Assembly (NCBI RefSeq): GCF_900101015.1
Contig: NZ_FNFZ01000006.1
Coordinates: forward strand, 1-64,000
DNA from: Sarcina sp. DSM 11001
Lineage (GTDB): Bacteria > Bacillota > Clostridia > Lachnospirales > Lachnospiraceae
DNA length: 64,000 nucleotides
Direction: 5' to 3'
The position numbers and the translations under genes were made by a program. How positions within the stretch are numbered: position 1 is the stretch's first letter; each line of letters starts with the position of its first letter. Below, piece after piece: positions 16,330 to 25,299 of this stretch. The notes beneath the pieces are model-generated. The model was not told where the DNA came from and searched no databases. It saw only the letters and a list, made by a program, of their open reading frames with translations.

Positions 16330-16790
16330 GCATGACCTTTGAAGACATCCTTGCCCGGGACGGGAAGCTGGTTTACAAGACCAGAGGCGTGAGCATGGAA
16401 CCTATGCTGCGGCAGAACAGGGACCTGGTGGTGATCCGGGTTCCTTCTTCACGTCTGAAAAAATATGATGTGGCGCTCTATAAACGGGGAGATAATTATG
16501 TCCTGCACCGGGTGGTGGGCGTCGGGGACGGCCATTATCTGATCCGGGGCGACAATACCTATACTCTGGAGATCGTGCCCGACAGCGCCGTGATCGGGGT
16601 GCTGGACGGCTTTCAGCGCAAGGGCAGGCAGATCTCCGCAGACGACAGAGGATATCAGACCTATGTCTGCCTCTGGGATACCGTCTATCCGCTTCGCCGC
16701 TGTGGGTTCAAATGCCGGAGACTGGCAGTGAGAGCTGCGCGGAAACTCGGGATCCTGCCGGTGATCAAAAAAATGATGGGAAGATCGTGA
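16326..16790 (+). CDS. S24/S26 peptidase (SipW-like Ser-His type)
   Basis: The protein has 154 aa. The nucleophile motif GVSMEPML (21-28, Ser23) and a downstream YVLHRVVGV suggest the Ser-His arrangement of SipW/eukaryotic-type signal peptidases rather than Ser-Lys. YLIRGDNTYTLE is the typical GDN box. There is no clear N-terminal membrane anchor; the basic C-terminus could associate with the membrane. In similar triads such peptidases are candidates for leader removal (inference). It is translationally coupled to the PqqD-like gene. Confidence 0.82.
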   Translation: MSMTFEDILARDGKLVYKTRGVSMEPMLRQNRDLVVIRVPSSRLKKYDVALYKRGDNYVLHRVVGVGDGHYLIRGDNTYTLEIVPDSAVIGVLDGFQRKGRQISADDRGYQTYVCLWDTVYPLRRCGFKCRRLAVRAARKLGILPVIKKMMGRS

Positions 16791-16827
16791 GACTGCCCGT
16801 CGCGAACCAGATGACTACGGAAGAATC

Positions 16828-16890
16828 TCCGGACTGAAAGATTTCCGGACTGAAAAATTTCCGGACTGAAAAATTTCCGGACTGAAATTC
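16828..16890. repeat. 16-nt tandem repeat, four copies
   Basis: The unit TCCGGACTGAAAAATT starts at 16828, 16844, 16860 and 16876. The array lies in the short gap between the peptidase gene and the glmS terminator. Confidence 0.8.
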
Positions 16891-16906
16891 AAAAGGGGCA
16901 ATGACG

Positions 16907-16936
16907 AAAAAAACTGCCGGCGCCGGGCGCCGGCAG
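16907..16936 (-). terminator. glmS terminator
   Basis: On the minus strand CTGCCGGCG and its complement form a GC-rich hairpin followed by TTTTTTT. It lies 20 bp after the glmS stop. Confidence 0.85.
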
Positions 16937-16956
16937 GGGAGATTTCAGGGGAAATA

Positions 16957-18795
16957 TCATTCCACTGTAACACTTTTGGCGAGGTTTCTGGGCTTGTCCA
17001 CATCGAGGCCTTTAGCGACGCTGACATAGTAGGCCATAAGCTGGAGGGAGATGATGGCGAGGCTGTTCGCGAAATGCGGGTCTGTGCGGGGAACGTAGAC
17101 TGTGAAATCAGCCGTGTCTTCGACACTGTAGTAACCGTAGGAAGTGAGGCCCATGAGGTAGGCTCCGCGGCTCTTGACTTCTACCATGTTGCTGATGGTT
17201 TTTTCAAAGAGATCGGGCTGAGTGAGGGAGCCGATGACGAGGGTGCCTTCCTCCACGAGGCTGATGGTGCCGTGCTTGAGCTCGCCGGCGGCATAAGCCT
17301 CGGAGTGTACATAGCTGATCTCTTTCATCTTGAGGCTTCCCTCCATACAGATCGCGTAGTCGACTCCGCGTCCAATGAAGAAAATATCATGCGCGTGGGA
17401 GTATTTGGCGGCGAACCACTGGATACGTTCCTTATCCTCCAGGATGCGGGTGATCTGGGAGGGGATCTTTGCGATGTCCTCCAGATAGCGGGCGTACTGG
17501 TCTTCTGTGATTTTCCCGCGGACCCTGCCGAATTCTATGGCAAGGAGATAGCCGGCGATCAGCTGTGTGGAGTAGGCTTTGGTCGTCGCGACCGCGATCT
17601 CCGGTCCTGCCAGCGTATAGAGTACATTGTCCGCCTCGCGGGCAATGGAGGAGCCGATGACATTGACGATACCGAGAGTCCTGGCGCCGCGGCTCTTTGC
17701 CTCCCGCAGGGCAGCCAGAGAATCCGCAGTCTCCCCGGACTGGCTGATGACGATCACCAGCGTGTCCGCGTCAAGGATGGGCTTCCGGTACCGGAACTCG
17801 CTGGCGAGCTCCACACGGACGGGGATCCTTGCCAGATCCTCTATGACGTACTGCAGGCTGATCCCGACATGATAGGCGCTGCCACAGGCGACGATCACAA
17901 TATTGTGTATTTTTTCAATGGCTTCCGGCGTTATTTCGATACCTTCAAGATCTACGTGCCCGTCCCTGACGATCGCATTGTATGTGTCCTGGACAGCCTT
18001 GGGCTGCTCATGGATCTCCTTCATCATGAAATGTTCGAAACCGCCCTTTTCCGCGGATTCCGCATCCCACTTGATCTGCGTGACCTCTTTTTCGATCTCC
18101 TCCTGGTCGATGTTATAGAAGGTGGCGGATCCGGCACCCAGCCGGGCAATCTCGAGATTGCCGATGTAGTATACATTCCGGGTATACTTTAAAAGCGCGG
18201 GGACATCCGAGGCCACATAGGTATCAGTTCCGTCTACACCGATGATCAGGGGGCTGTCCTTGCGCGCGACATAGAGCTCGCCCGGGTACTCCTTGAACAT
18301 GAAGGCGAGGGCATAGGATCCCCGGACACGCATCATAGTCCGGACAATGGCGTCGATCGGCCCCTTGTTGTATTTGCGCAGATAATAATCGACCGTTTTG
18401 ATCGCGACTTCGGTATCTGTCTGCGAATGGAAGGAGTAACCCTTTCGGACCAGCTTGTCCCGAAGCTCCTGATAGTTTTCGATAATGCCGTTGTGAACGC
18501 CGATGATCGACCGGTCATCTGTGCAGTGCGGGTGTGCGTTGCCCTCCGAGGGCTCTCCGTGAGTCGCCCAGCGGGTGTGCCCGATGCCGCAGTTCCCGGG
18601 CAGGCTCAGACCGTCATCGGTCTTTTCCGCCAGGATCTTGAGACGTCCCTTTGCTTTGACGATGACAGGCTCCGCTTCGCCGTCCCGCACAGCGAGCCCC
18701 GCGGAATCATACCCGCGGTATTCCAGCTTCGACAGCCCTTCCAGAAGGATGGGCGCCGCCTGTCTGTTTCCAATATATCCGACAATTCCACACAT
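16957..18795 (-). CDS. glmS: Glutamine-fructose-6-phosphate aminotransferase (isomerizing)
   Basis: The protein has 612 aa, full length. It makes glucosamine-6-phosphate, the entry to cell-wall amino sugars. The N-terminal class II glutaminase has catalytic Cys2 (MCGIVGYIGNR) and CGIGHTRWATHG. Two SIS sugar isomerase domains follow (ISQSGETADSLAALR near 355, and IGRGVDYAICMEGSLKMKEISY near 480). The C-terminus ends PRNLAKSVTVE as in the family. It is a single gene with its own terminator. No GlmS ribozyme core was recognised in the upstream region 18796-19000. Confidence 0.97.
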   Translation of the reverse strand: MCGIVGYIGNRQAAPILLEGLSKLEYRGYDSAGLAVRDGEAEPVIVKAKGRLKILAEKTDDGLSLPGNCGIGHTRWATHGEPSEGNAHPHCTDDRSIIGVHNGIIENYQELRDKLVRKGYSFHSQTDTEVAIKTVDYYLRKYNKGPIDAIVRTMMRVRGSYALAFMFKEYPGELYVARKDSPLIIGVDGTDTYVASDVPALLKYTRNVYYIGNLEIARLGAGSATFYNIDQEEIEKEVTQIKWDAESAEKGGFEHFMMKEIHEQPKAVQDTYNAIVRDGHVDLEGIEITPEAIEKIHNIVIVACGSAYHVGISLQYVIEDLARIPVRVELASEFRYRKPILDADTLVIVISQSGETADSLAALREAKSRGARTLGIVNVIGSSIAREADNVLYTLAGPEIAVATTKAYSTQLIAGYLLAIEFGRVRGKITEDQYARYLEDIAKIPSQITRILEDKERIQWFAAKYSHAHDIFFIGRGVDYAICMEGSLKMKEISYVHSEAYAAGELKHGTISLVEEGTLVIGSLTQPDLFEKTISNMVEVKSRGAYLMGLTSYGYYSVEDTADFTVYVPRTDPHFANSLAIISLQLMAYYVSVAKGLDVDKPRNLAKSVTVE

Positions 18796-18850
18796 ATTTT
18801 TACCTCTGTCTTTAACCTCTGTATTATTCCTCTGTTACTTTTATGCTTCC

Positions 18851-18876
18851 TGATCGATAGTATTGATCGATAGTAT
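18851..18876. repeat. 13-nt tandem duplication in the glmS upstream region
   Basis: TGATCGATAGTAT occurs twice head to tail. The surrounding 18796-19120 region contains no supported gene, only degenerate TTCCTGACCGG repeats (about 18889 and 18923). Confidence 0.5.
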
Positions 18877-19120
18877 TCTTTTTTATGTTTCCTGACCGGG
18901 AGTATACCCTTGTCTTAGCGTTTCCTGACCGGTATTTCGGGCTGCAGGTACTCAGGGTGATAAAAAAGAAAGGCATCAGGAAACAGGGCAGGATTCCCCC
19001 CCTGATTCCAGACGCCTTTGCCTGAATTTATGGATGAAAAAAAGATAATTTTTGTACTTCAGGAAATGAGTATAGCACAGGCCGGCAGTTCAGGCAAGCG
19101 TAATGAAGGGAGACAAAAAT

Positions 19121-19296
19121 CTGTAGCCGTCCCCTGCTACAGTACACGCCCTATCGAGGGCGTGTACTGTAGCTTGCGAAAATCCCATTCCAAATCGCTT
19201 CGCGATGGGATTTTCGCCGTAAAACTCGGGTTTTTCGCGAAAAAGCCGCGAAAAACGCCTCGAGTTTCGAGCCGGTCTGTACTGTAGCCGTCCCCT
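19121..19296 (-). repeat. Palindromic element copy B with flanking direct repeats
   Basis: The element core is 19136-19288 (153 bp) and is reversed relative to the trpF copy. Read on the minus strand it has the same order: left end GCTACAGTAC, AGACCGG, a GTTTTTCGCG/CGCGAAAAAC hairpin, an outer stem GCGAAAATCCC/GGGATTTTCGC enclosing ATCGC-GAA-GCGAT, and a terminal 16-bp stem GCTACAGTACACGCCC. CTGTAGCCGTCCCCT occurs at both flanks (19121-19135, 19282-19296). Of this, CGTCCCCT is the likely target duplication and CTGTAGC belongs to the element end. Confidence 0.88.
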
Positions 19297-19472
19297 TTCT
19301 CTCCGCAGCCGTAAGACAGAAGCAGATCACTCTTCTGAAAACTATGGCACAGTTTTTGCTTTATATTTTGACATAAGAAGGAAACCGTATGGCTCGAGTG
19401 GACGGAAAAACAAAGATCCATATTAACCGTACGATCAAGATTCGACTATGTGCGATCAGATGGAGGGTTTGC

Positions 19473-20945
19473 TTGAGAAGAGCCGAATTCTATAAGCGTA
19501 TATTTGATGAAATGCTGCGCCTGTCTGATGACGGGTTTATCGTTGTGGACAACCACGCCATCGTCACGGACATCAATGAACTCTACAGCAGGTTCCTGGG
19601 GAAACCGAGAGAGGAGATCATAGGAAAGCCCATCACGAATGTCATACCCAACAGCAAGATGCCGGACATCATGAAAAACCAGTACCGGGAGGACCTGGCG
19701 CTGCACAAGTATGTCCCGGGATATGTGAAGGATGCCAAAAATGATTTCGTTCTGGTCAGCCGGACATTCGTCAAGGATTCCAGGGGCAATGTCATCGGAG
19801 GTGTGGCCCAGGTCCATTTCCGTGAGCAGTCCATACAGTCGGCCAGACGCATGCTTAAGGAATACAACGAACTGGAATTTCTGCGTGAGCAGTACGAACA
19901 GTTCAATGAATCCAGACCCGGTTTCAATGATATCATTGGAAAAAGCGATATCATTCAGGAAAAAAAGCGGCTGGCTATCCAGGCTTCCAGAACCGATTTT
20001 TCAGTTCTGATCACCGGAGAGAGCGGCACCGGAAAGGAAGTATTCGCCAGGGCGATCCATTACACGGGGGCGCGCAACCACCGCCCCTTTGTCAGCGTCA
20101 ACTGCGCTGCGATTCCGAGTGAACTGCTGGAATCGGAACTCTTCGGTTATGAAGAGGGTGCCTTCACAGGAGCCAAAAAGGGCGGCCGCAAGGGAAAATT
20201 CATACAGGCGGACGGCGGCACGATCTTCCTGGATGAGATCGGAGATATGCCGATGGTGATGCAGGCCAAGCTGCTCCGCGTTCTGCAGGAGCGGGAGGTG
20301 GATATGGTGGGCGGCAGCACGCCTGTCCCGGTAGATATCCGCGTGATCTCCGCTACACGCAAGAACCTGGAGCAGATGATCCGTGAGGGGACCTTCCGCG
20401 AGGACCTCTACTACCGTCTGAACGTGATCAACATCAATCTGCCCCCTCTGCGCGAGAGGAGGGAGGACATCCCGCTGCTCGTGGGCTACTACATGGACAA
20501 GCTGAATCAGGAATATAAGCGGAATGTTTCGATCTCGAAAGAGGTCATGCACGCGCTCTGCGTTCATTCCTGGGACGGGAATGTCCGTGAGCTGGACAAC
20601 GTGATCAAGGGCGCCTATGCGGTCTGTGACGGGCTGGAGATCGTGATGTCGGATCTGCCGGTCAAGATGGAATCCGCTCACAAAAAGCATACCGAGACTG
20701 CCATTCAGAAAACAGTGACCCAGGTGACAGAACCTGATGAGATGATAAAACTGGTGCACGAGATCGGCTCCATGAAAGCCTATCTGGAAGCTATTGAAAA
20801 AACAATGATTCTCTCGGCATACGAGAAATTCCACAGTGTCCGCAAAGCGGCGGAATATCTTGGCATGAGCATGCCGACCTATGTCAGAAAGCGGCAGGCT
20901 TATCTTAATGAAGAACAAAAGGGAGATGGCTCAGGCACTTCCTGA
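19473..20945 (+). CDS. Sigma-54-dependent activator with PAS domain
   Basis: From TTG 19473 the protein has 490 aa (GGAGGG lies 5 nt upstream). ATG 19389 would add 28 basic, non-conserved residues. An N-terminal PAS sensor ([20 protein letters not shown]) is followed by an AAA+ domain with Walker A GESGTGKE, the sigma-54 contact loop GAFTGA, Walker [13 protein letters not shown] and an R-finger region [12 protein letters not shown]. The C-terminal Fis-type HTH is [20 protein letters not shown]. It should activate the -24/-12 promoter at 21254-21270 and so the acyl-CoA genes; the PAS ligand is unknown. Confidence 0.92.
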   Translation: MRRAEFYKRIFDEMLRLSDDGFIVVDNHAIVTDINELYSRFLGKPREEIIGKPITNVIPNSKMPDIMKNQYREDLALHKYVPGYVKDAKNDFVLVSRTFVKDSRGNVIGGVAQVHFREQSIQSARRMLKEYNELEFLREQYEQFNESRPGFNDIIGKSDIIQEKKRLAIQASRTDFSVLITGESGTGKEVFARAIHYTGARNHRPFVSVNCAAIPSELLESELFGYEEGAFTGAKKGGRKGKFIQADGGTIFLDEIGDMPMVMQAKLLRVLQEREVDMVGGSTPVPVDIRVISATRKNLEQMIREGTFREDLYYRLNVININLPPLRERREDIPLLVGYYMDKLNQEYKRNVSISKEVMHALCVHSWDGNVRELDNVIKGAYAVCDGLEIVMSDLPVKMESAHKKHTETAIQKTVTQVTEPDEMIKLVHEIGSMKAYLEAIEKTMILSAYEKFHSVRKAAEYLGMSMPTYVRKRQAYLNEEQKGDGSGTS

Positions 20946-21021
20946 CTGGAGACGGGGCAGCTGCTTTCCTGACAGGATTCAGCGCAGTCCGTCTTCCGGC
21001 AAAGCTCCGACAAAGATTTTA

Positions 21022-21078
21022 AAAACGCTCCATTATTGAAACGCTCCATTTATGAATGCTTCAATAATGGAGCGTTTT
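21022..21078. terminator. Large perfect hairpin after the activator gene
   Basis: 19-base arms (AAAACGCTCCATTATTGAA and its reverse complement) surround a 19-base loop that itself repeats ACGCTCCATT. The right arm ends in GTTTTG, so it may terminate transcription weakly in either direction. Confidence 0.65.
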
Positions 21079-21253
21079 GCAATTATAACCTGAGTTATGA
21101 CAGCTTTTTTTACATGAAGGGGGGACAATGGCTGCTCTGTTTTGTCTGTTTTCCACAAAAGCCAAATGGCGGGAAAGTATTGAAAAATATAAAAATTATA
21201 TAAATACCACAAAGGAACCTGATATAAAAAGGTTTGGATACACCTTGTTATTT

Positions 21254-21270
21254 TTGGCACAGCAATTGCT
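21254..21270 (+). promoter_or_regulatory. Sigma-54 (-24/-12) promoter of the acyl-CoA gene cluster
   Basis: TTGGCACAGCAATTGCT matches the consensus, with GG at 21256-21257 and GC at 21268-21269 exactly ten bases apart. It lies about 230 bp upstream of the enoyl-CoA hydratase and downstream of the sigma-54 activator. A possible activator site with TTTTGT/ACAAAA half-sites lies about 100 bp upstream, but it is uncertain. Confidence 0.85.
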
Positions 21271-21311
21271 TTAAAGAATATGTGGGAACCTCTCCTTTTC
21301 CAGGCTGGTCC

Positions 21312-21377
21312 TGTTTTGAATCCGATCCTGTTTTGAATCCGGACTTGTTTTGAATCCGGACTTGCTTTGGATCCGGG
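21312..21377. repeat. 17-nt tandem repeat, four copies
   Basis: The unit TGTTTTGAATCCGGACT starts at 21312, 21329, 21346 and 21363. It is transcribed in the leader between the sigma-54 promoter and the first gene. Confidence 0.8.
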
Positions 21378-21496
21378 CATGGAAATCAAAGGAATGGAAT
21401 GGAAAAGGAAAGAAAAGCTGCGGATCCTGCCCCGGCCGGTAAGTCCGGCCCTTCTGCAGCAGGAACAATCGTCCATCCAAGAGAGGAGGTACTAAG

Positions 21497-22297
21497 ATGA
21501 AATTTACGGAAGTGGCAAAGACAACAGAGTTTGTGAAAGGCGAACTTGATGGAAAAGTCGCGATCCTTACTATGAATCGTCCTAAGGCAATGAATGCGCT
21601 GAATGATCAGACCCTCGGTGAGCTCGACGCTTTCTTTACAGCGATCGCTGAGGATGAGGATGTCCTGGGAGTGATCATTACCGGAAATGGAAAAGCCTTC
21701 GTCGCAGGAGCGGACATCAGCCAGATGCAGTCTTACGGGGCTGCGGAGGGCAGGAAGTATGCAGACCGCGCTCAGACTCTTTTCAACAAGATCGAATGCG
21801 TCGAGAAACCGGTCATTGCCGCGGTCAACGGATTTGCTCTGGGCGGCGGATGCGAACTCTCCATGAGCTGTGACATCAGGATCGCTTCCGAGAAGGCCGT
21901 TTTCGGACAGCCGGAAGCCAACCTCGGTCTGATCCCCTGCTTCGGGGGGACACAGAGACTTTCCAGGCTTGTCGGAACCGGGATCGCGAAAGAACTGATC
22001 TACACCTGCCGTCAGGTCAAGGCAGACGAGGCTAAGGAGATCGGTCTTGTCAATAAAGTCGTCCCTGCGGATGAGCTGCTGAACGAAGCAAAGGCCATGA
22101 TGGATATGATCCTGCTGCGTTCTCCTGTGGCGATCGCCTACTGCAAAGTCGCCATCAACCGCGGCGTGGACACCGATCTGCGCAATGGCCTCGAGATCGA
22201 GAAGGACTGCGCAGCCGTCGTATTCAGTACAGAGGACAAGCAGGAAGGCGTCAACGCGTTCCTGGAGAAGAGGAAACCTGTCTTTAAAAACCGCTGA
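21497..22297 (+). CDS. Enoyl-CoA hydratase/crotonase
   Basis: The protein has 266 aa. Crotonase fold with oxyanion loop GKAFVAGADIS and both catalytic glutamates in context: GGGCELSMSCDI and FGQPEANLGLIP, followed by GGTQRL. It should hydrate 2-enoyl-CoA or dehydrate 3-hydroxyacyl-CoA. It is the first gene after the -24/-12 promoter, with GGAGGT before the ATG. With the CoA-transferase and acyl-CoA dehydrogenase downstream it forms a small acyl-CoA pathway. A carnitine-type (CaiD) role is possible, but no BCCT transporter is present. Confidence 0.93.
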   Translation: MKFTEVAKTTEFVKGELDGKVAILTMNRPKAMNALNDQTLGELDAFFTAIAEDEDVLGVIITGNGKAFVAGADISQMQSYGAAEGRKYADRAQTLFNKIECVEKPVIAAVNGFALGGGCELSMSCDIRIASEKAVFGQPEANLGLIPCFGGTQRLSRLVGTGIAKELIYTCRQVKADEAKEIGLVNKVVPADELLNEAKAMMDMILLRSPVAIAYCKVAINRGVDTDLRNGLEIEKDCAAVVFSTEDKQEGVNAFLEKRKPVFKNR

Positions 22298-22346
22298 TCA
22301 CTTTTTGTGACACGACAGATCGCAAATTAGAAATGAGGTATACCAT

Positions 22347-23663
22347 ATGAATACTTTGGGCATTCTAGGCATTGTGCTTGCCTTTGCTTTATTGATGTTT
22401 CTCATCATGAAGAACCTCAATCTGTACCTGACTGTTTTCATTTGTGTGGCAGTCGTTATTATCCTCAACGGACTCTCTCCTTATGAAACATTCAAGGAAA
22501 CCTATATGACAGGTTTCGTGGGGTTCTTCAAGAATTATTTCCTGCTGTTCCTGGCAGGTACGGTACTGGCGAAATTCATGGATATCACCAACGCGGCGAG
22601 GAGTATAGCCCAGACGATCATCAAGAGTATCGGTAAAGACTGGGCCTTCGTCTCTGTCCCGATCGCCTGCGCCATCCTTTCCTATGGCGGCGTCTCCGCC
22701 CACGTCGGCGCATTCTGCGTTTTCGCGATCGCTCTGGAAATCTGGCGTGAAGCGGATCTTCCCAGACGCGCCCTTCCCGGTACGCTCTTCTTCGGCGTCG
22801 CGACCTTTGGTATGATCGCCCCCGGCGCAGTTCAGATCCACAACGCGGTACCGGCGACCAATCTGGGAACCAGCTTCATGGCAGGAGCCGTGGTCGGCTT
22901 CATCTCCATCGCTTTCATGGGCATTGCGGGTATTGCCTATCTGAAATTCTGGCTCGACAATGCGGTAAAGAACGGTGAGCATTTTGTGGAAAGAGCGGAC
23001 GATGATTTCTCTACAGATGATAATCAGGAGCTTCCCAGCTTCATCATAGCGCTGATCCCGCTCATCATCTGCATTGTCCTCGTCAATATCAAGCTCGGAG
23101 AGGCCAAGTTCCCTGTGGAAGCGGCCGTCTTCATCGCAGCCCTGTCCGCCCTGGGTCTTATGTGGAAATATATCGATAAGAGCAAAAAGCTCCAGGTCTC
23201 CTTCCAGGAAGCCCTGACGACCGCGATCATTTCCGTCAGCAACACCTGCTGCGTCGTCGGATTCGGCGCTGTCGTCTCCTCGACAGATGCTTTCCAGGAC
23301 ATCGTTCAGGTCATGCTCAATATCCCCGGCCCGAGGCTTCTTTCCCTGCTCATCGGAACCACCGTCATCTGCGGTATCTGCGGAAGCGCTTCCGGTGGTC
23401 TGGGCATTGCAGTCCCGATCCTGGGTCCCGTGTATACACAGATGGGAATTTCCCCTGCTATCGTCCACCGTGTCATGAGCCTTTCCTCTTCGGCACTTGA
23501 CTCACTGCCCCACAACGGCGTTGTCGTCACGATCACAACCGGTCTTTGCAAAGAGACGCACCGCGACTCTTATCCTCTGACCTGTGTCCTCAGTGTCGTG
23601 ATCCCGTTTATCGGCTCCCTGATCGGTGTCATTCTGTTCACCCTGTTCCCTGGTCTGCCGTGA
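22347..23663 (+). CDS. GntP-type organic-acid permease
   Basis: The protein has 438 aa with about 12 hydrophobic segments, including the N-terminal LGILGIVLAFALLMFLIM. Seen: FLAGTVLAKFMDITNAA, SYGGVSAHVGAFCVFAIA, a hydrophilic loop with acidic residues (FVERADDDFSTDDNQE) in mid-protein, and GSASGGLGIAVPILGP near the C-terminus. These fit the GntP/H+:gluconate-like superfamily. By context it probably imports the small hydroxy or unsaturated acid processed by its neighbours; the substrate is unknown. It follows the hydratase by 49 bp. Confidence 0.83.
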   Translation: MNTLGILGIVLAFALLMFLIMKNLNLYLTVFICVAVVIILNGLSPYETFKETYMTGFVGFFKNYFLLFLAGTVLAKFMDITNAARSIAQTIIKSIGKDWAFVSVPIACAILSYGGVSAHVGAFCVFAIALEIWREADLPRRALPGTLFFGVATFGMIAPGAVQIHNAVPATNLGTSFMAGAVVGFISIAFMGIAGIAYLKFWLDNAVKNGEHFVERADDDFSTDDNQELPSFIIALIPLIICIVLVNIKLGEAKFPVEAAVFIAALSALGLMWKYIDKSKKLQVSFQEALTTAIISVSNTCCVVGFGAVVSSTDAFQDIVQVMLNIPGPRLLSLLIGTTVICGICGSASGGLGIAVPILGPVYTQMGISPAIVHRVMSLSSSALDSLPHNGVVVTITTGLCKETHRDSYPLTCVLSVVIPFIGSLIGVILFTLFPGLP

Positions 23664-23734
23664 TCACCGGGTCTCTTTCGGATCCATTGGCAGGGACGCT
23701 GTCATAGAATGCCCTGCATTTTGTGATGCGCAGA

Positions 23735-23821
23735 TCTGCCCCGGAAGACCTGGCGCAGGTTAGTGGGGCACAGCAGGGTCAAGCGAAGGCAACGGTCTGC
23801 CCCGGAAGACCTGGCGCAGGT
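23735..23821. repeat. 26-nt direct repeat, period 61
   Basis: An identical sequence (TCTGCCCCGGAAGACC and the next ten bases) occurs at 23735-23760 and 23796-23821. It lies in the 272-bp gap between permease and CoA-transferase, which has no other gene or clear terminator. Confidence 0.85.
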
Positions 23822-23935
23822 GCGTGTCGGCATGACGATAAGCATGACTGCTCTTTTTTCGGGGGTCCGCATTGGAACACAGTGGACTCCCGCAAAATAT
23901 AAAGTGTTTATAGTGTTCCGGAAAGTGGGGTAATT

Positions 23936-25171
23936 ATGTTTCAACCGTTAAAGGGTGTAAAGGTTATCGATCTTACCTATTTTGTCGCAGGTCCCGGCGC
24001 AGCCAGGATCCTCGCGGACTGGGGCGCGGATGTCATCAAAGTCGAGCCCGGATTCGGTGATCCCGGACGCGGGACCGGCGCTACGATGTCCTGCCCGACC
24101 AAAAAGGACTGCAACCCCTTCTACACGATCTACAACATGAACAAGAGGGGCATCGCCCTCAACCTCAAGAAGGAGGAAGGCAAGGCTATCCTGGACAAGA
24201 TCCTTGAGACGGCGGACGTTTTCGTGAGCAGCTACAGGACTGGAGCTTTGAAGCGCCTGGGCCTGGACTATGACTCACTGAGCAAAAAATTTCCTCATCT
24301 GATCTGGGCACAGATCAACGGATTCGGCGATTTCGGCCCTGCCAAAGACAATGCCGGTTTTGACACGGTCGCTTTCTGGGCCCGTTCGGGCGCAATGATC
24401 GACCTCACGGAAAAGGATACCAGCCCGATCAATCCTCTGATCGGCTTCGGCGATGCTACGACCTCCTGCTCACTGGCAGGCGGGATCTCCGCAGCTCTCT
24501 ACCAGAAGGCACAGACCGGCAAGGGCTGCAAGGTCATGATCTCTCTGTTCGGTCAGGCGATCTGGAGTGAGAGCGCGGGTATGGTCTCCGTCCAGTACGG
24601 TGATGAATATCCCAAGACCCGTCTCAATCCCGGCAGCCCCGTCATGGACACCTACTGCAGTTCCGACGGCAAATGGTTCTATATGAGTATTCTGGAACCC
24701 GACCGCTACAACAACAAGCTGTTTGAGGAACTGGGACTGACAGATCTGATCGACAATCCCGACTTTGCGACAGCGGTCGGATCGAAAGCCCACTCCGCCG
24801 AGTTGGTCAGCATCCTGGCCCCTGCTTTCGCAAAGCACACCATGGAAGAGATCGAGGGAATGTTTGCCCGCGCGGATATCGCCTACGATCATGTCCAGCA
24901 TCTGAGCGAAGTCGTCAACGATCCTCAGGCTCTGGAGAACAAGTATATCGTTCCCTTTGCCAACAATGACGGGACTGTGACAAAGCAGCCCACGACTCCG
25001 ATCCGTTTCACGCTCACCGAGCCTGAAACCGTCGAAGACATCGCCCCCACTCTGGAGCGCCAGGCGCCCATGATCGGCGAGCATACCATTGAAGTGCTCA
25101 AGGAGTATGGATATGCGGATGACGTGATCCAGAAATATATTGACGATGGCGTTGTGACCGTGACAAAATAA
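23936..25171 (+). CDS. Class III (CaiB/BaiF family) acyl-CoA transferase
   Basis: The protein has 411 aa. N-terminal signature: GVKVIDLTYFVAGPGAARILADWGADVIKVE (Rossmann-like CoA site). The catalytic Asp is predicted at residue 173 in IGFGDATTS. The C-terminal QPTTPIRFTLTEPE matches the closing segment of the family. It would move CoA from an acyl-CoA product to the incoming acid, so activation needs no ATP. CaiB, HadA and FldA are family members; sequence alone does not decide the substrate. It belongs to the sigma-54 cluster. Confidence 0.92.
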   Translation: MFQPLKGVKVIDLTYFVAGPGAARILADWGADVIKVEPGFGDPGRGTGATMSCPTKKDCNPFYTIYNMNKRGIALNLKKEEGKAILDKILETADVFVSSYRTGALKRLGLDYDSLSKKFPHLIWAQINGFGDFGPAKDNAGFDTVAFWARSGAMIDLTEKDTSPINPLIGFGDATTSCSLAGGISAALYQKAQTGKGCKVMISLFGQAIWSESAGMVSVQYGDEYPKTRLNPGSPVMDTYCSSDGKWFYMSILEPDRYNNKLFEELGLTDLIDNPDFATAVGSKAHSAELVSILAPAFAKHTMEEIEGMFARADIAYDHVQHLSEVVNDPQALENKYIVPFANNDGTVTKQPTTPIRFTLTEPETVEDIAPTLERQAPMIGEHTIEVLKEYGYADDVIQKYIDDGVVTVTK

Positions 25172-25299
25172 AATAGAATTGTCAAAGCAAACCGGGTGCC
25201 TGTGAACCAAATATCACACAGTTTTTCGCAGGTATCCGGCAGCGCGCGATGGGAACAGCGCTTAGTTTTTGGTTCCTCGGAAGGGAGGTAGAGATTTAA

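Noticed and set aside
18796-19000. glmS ribozyme upstream of glmS
   Set aside because: The conserved catalytic core could not be recognised.
22389-23468. 359-codon minus-strand frame opposite the GntP-type permease
   Set aside because: Asp/Gly/Arg-rich shadow of a membrane protein gene with no start signal.
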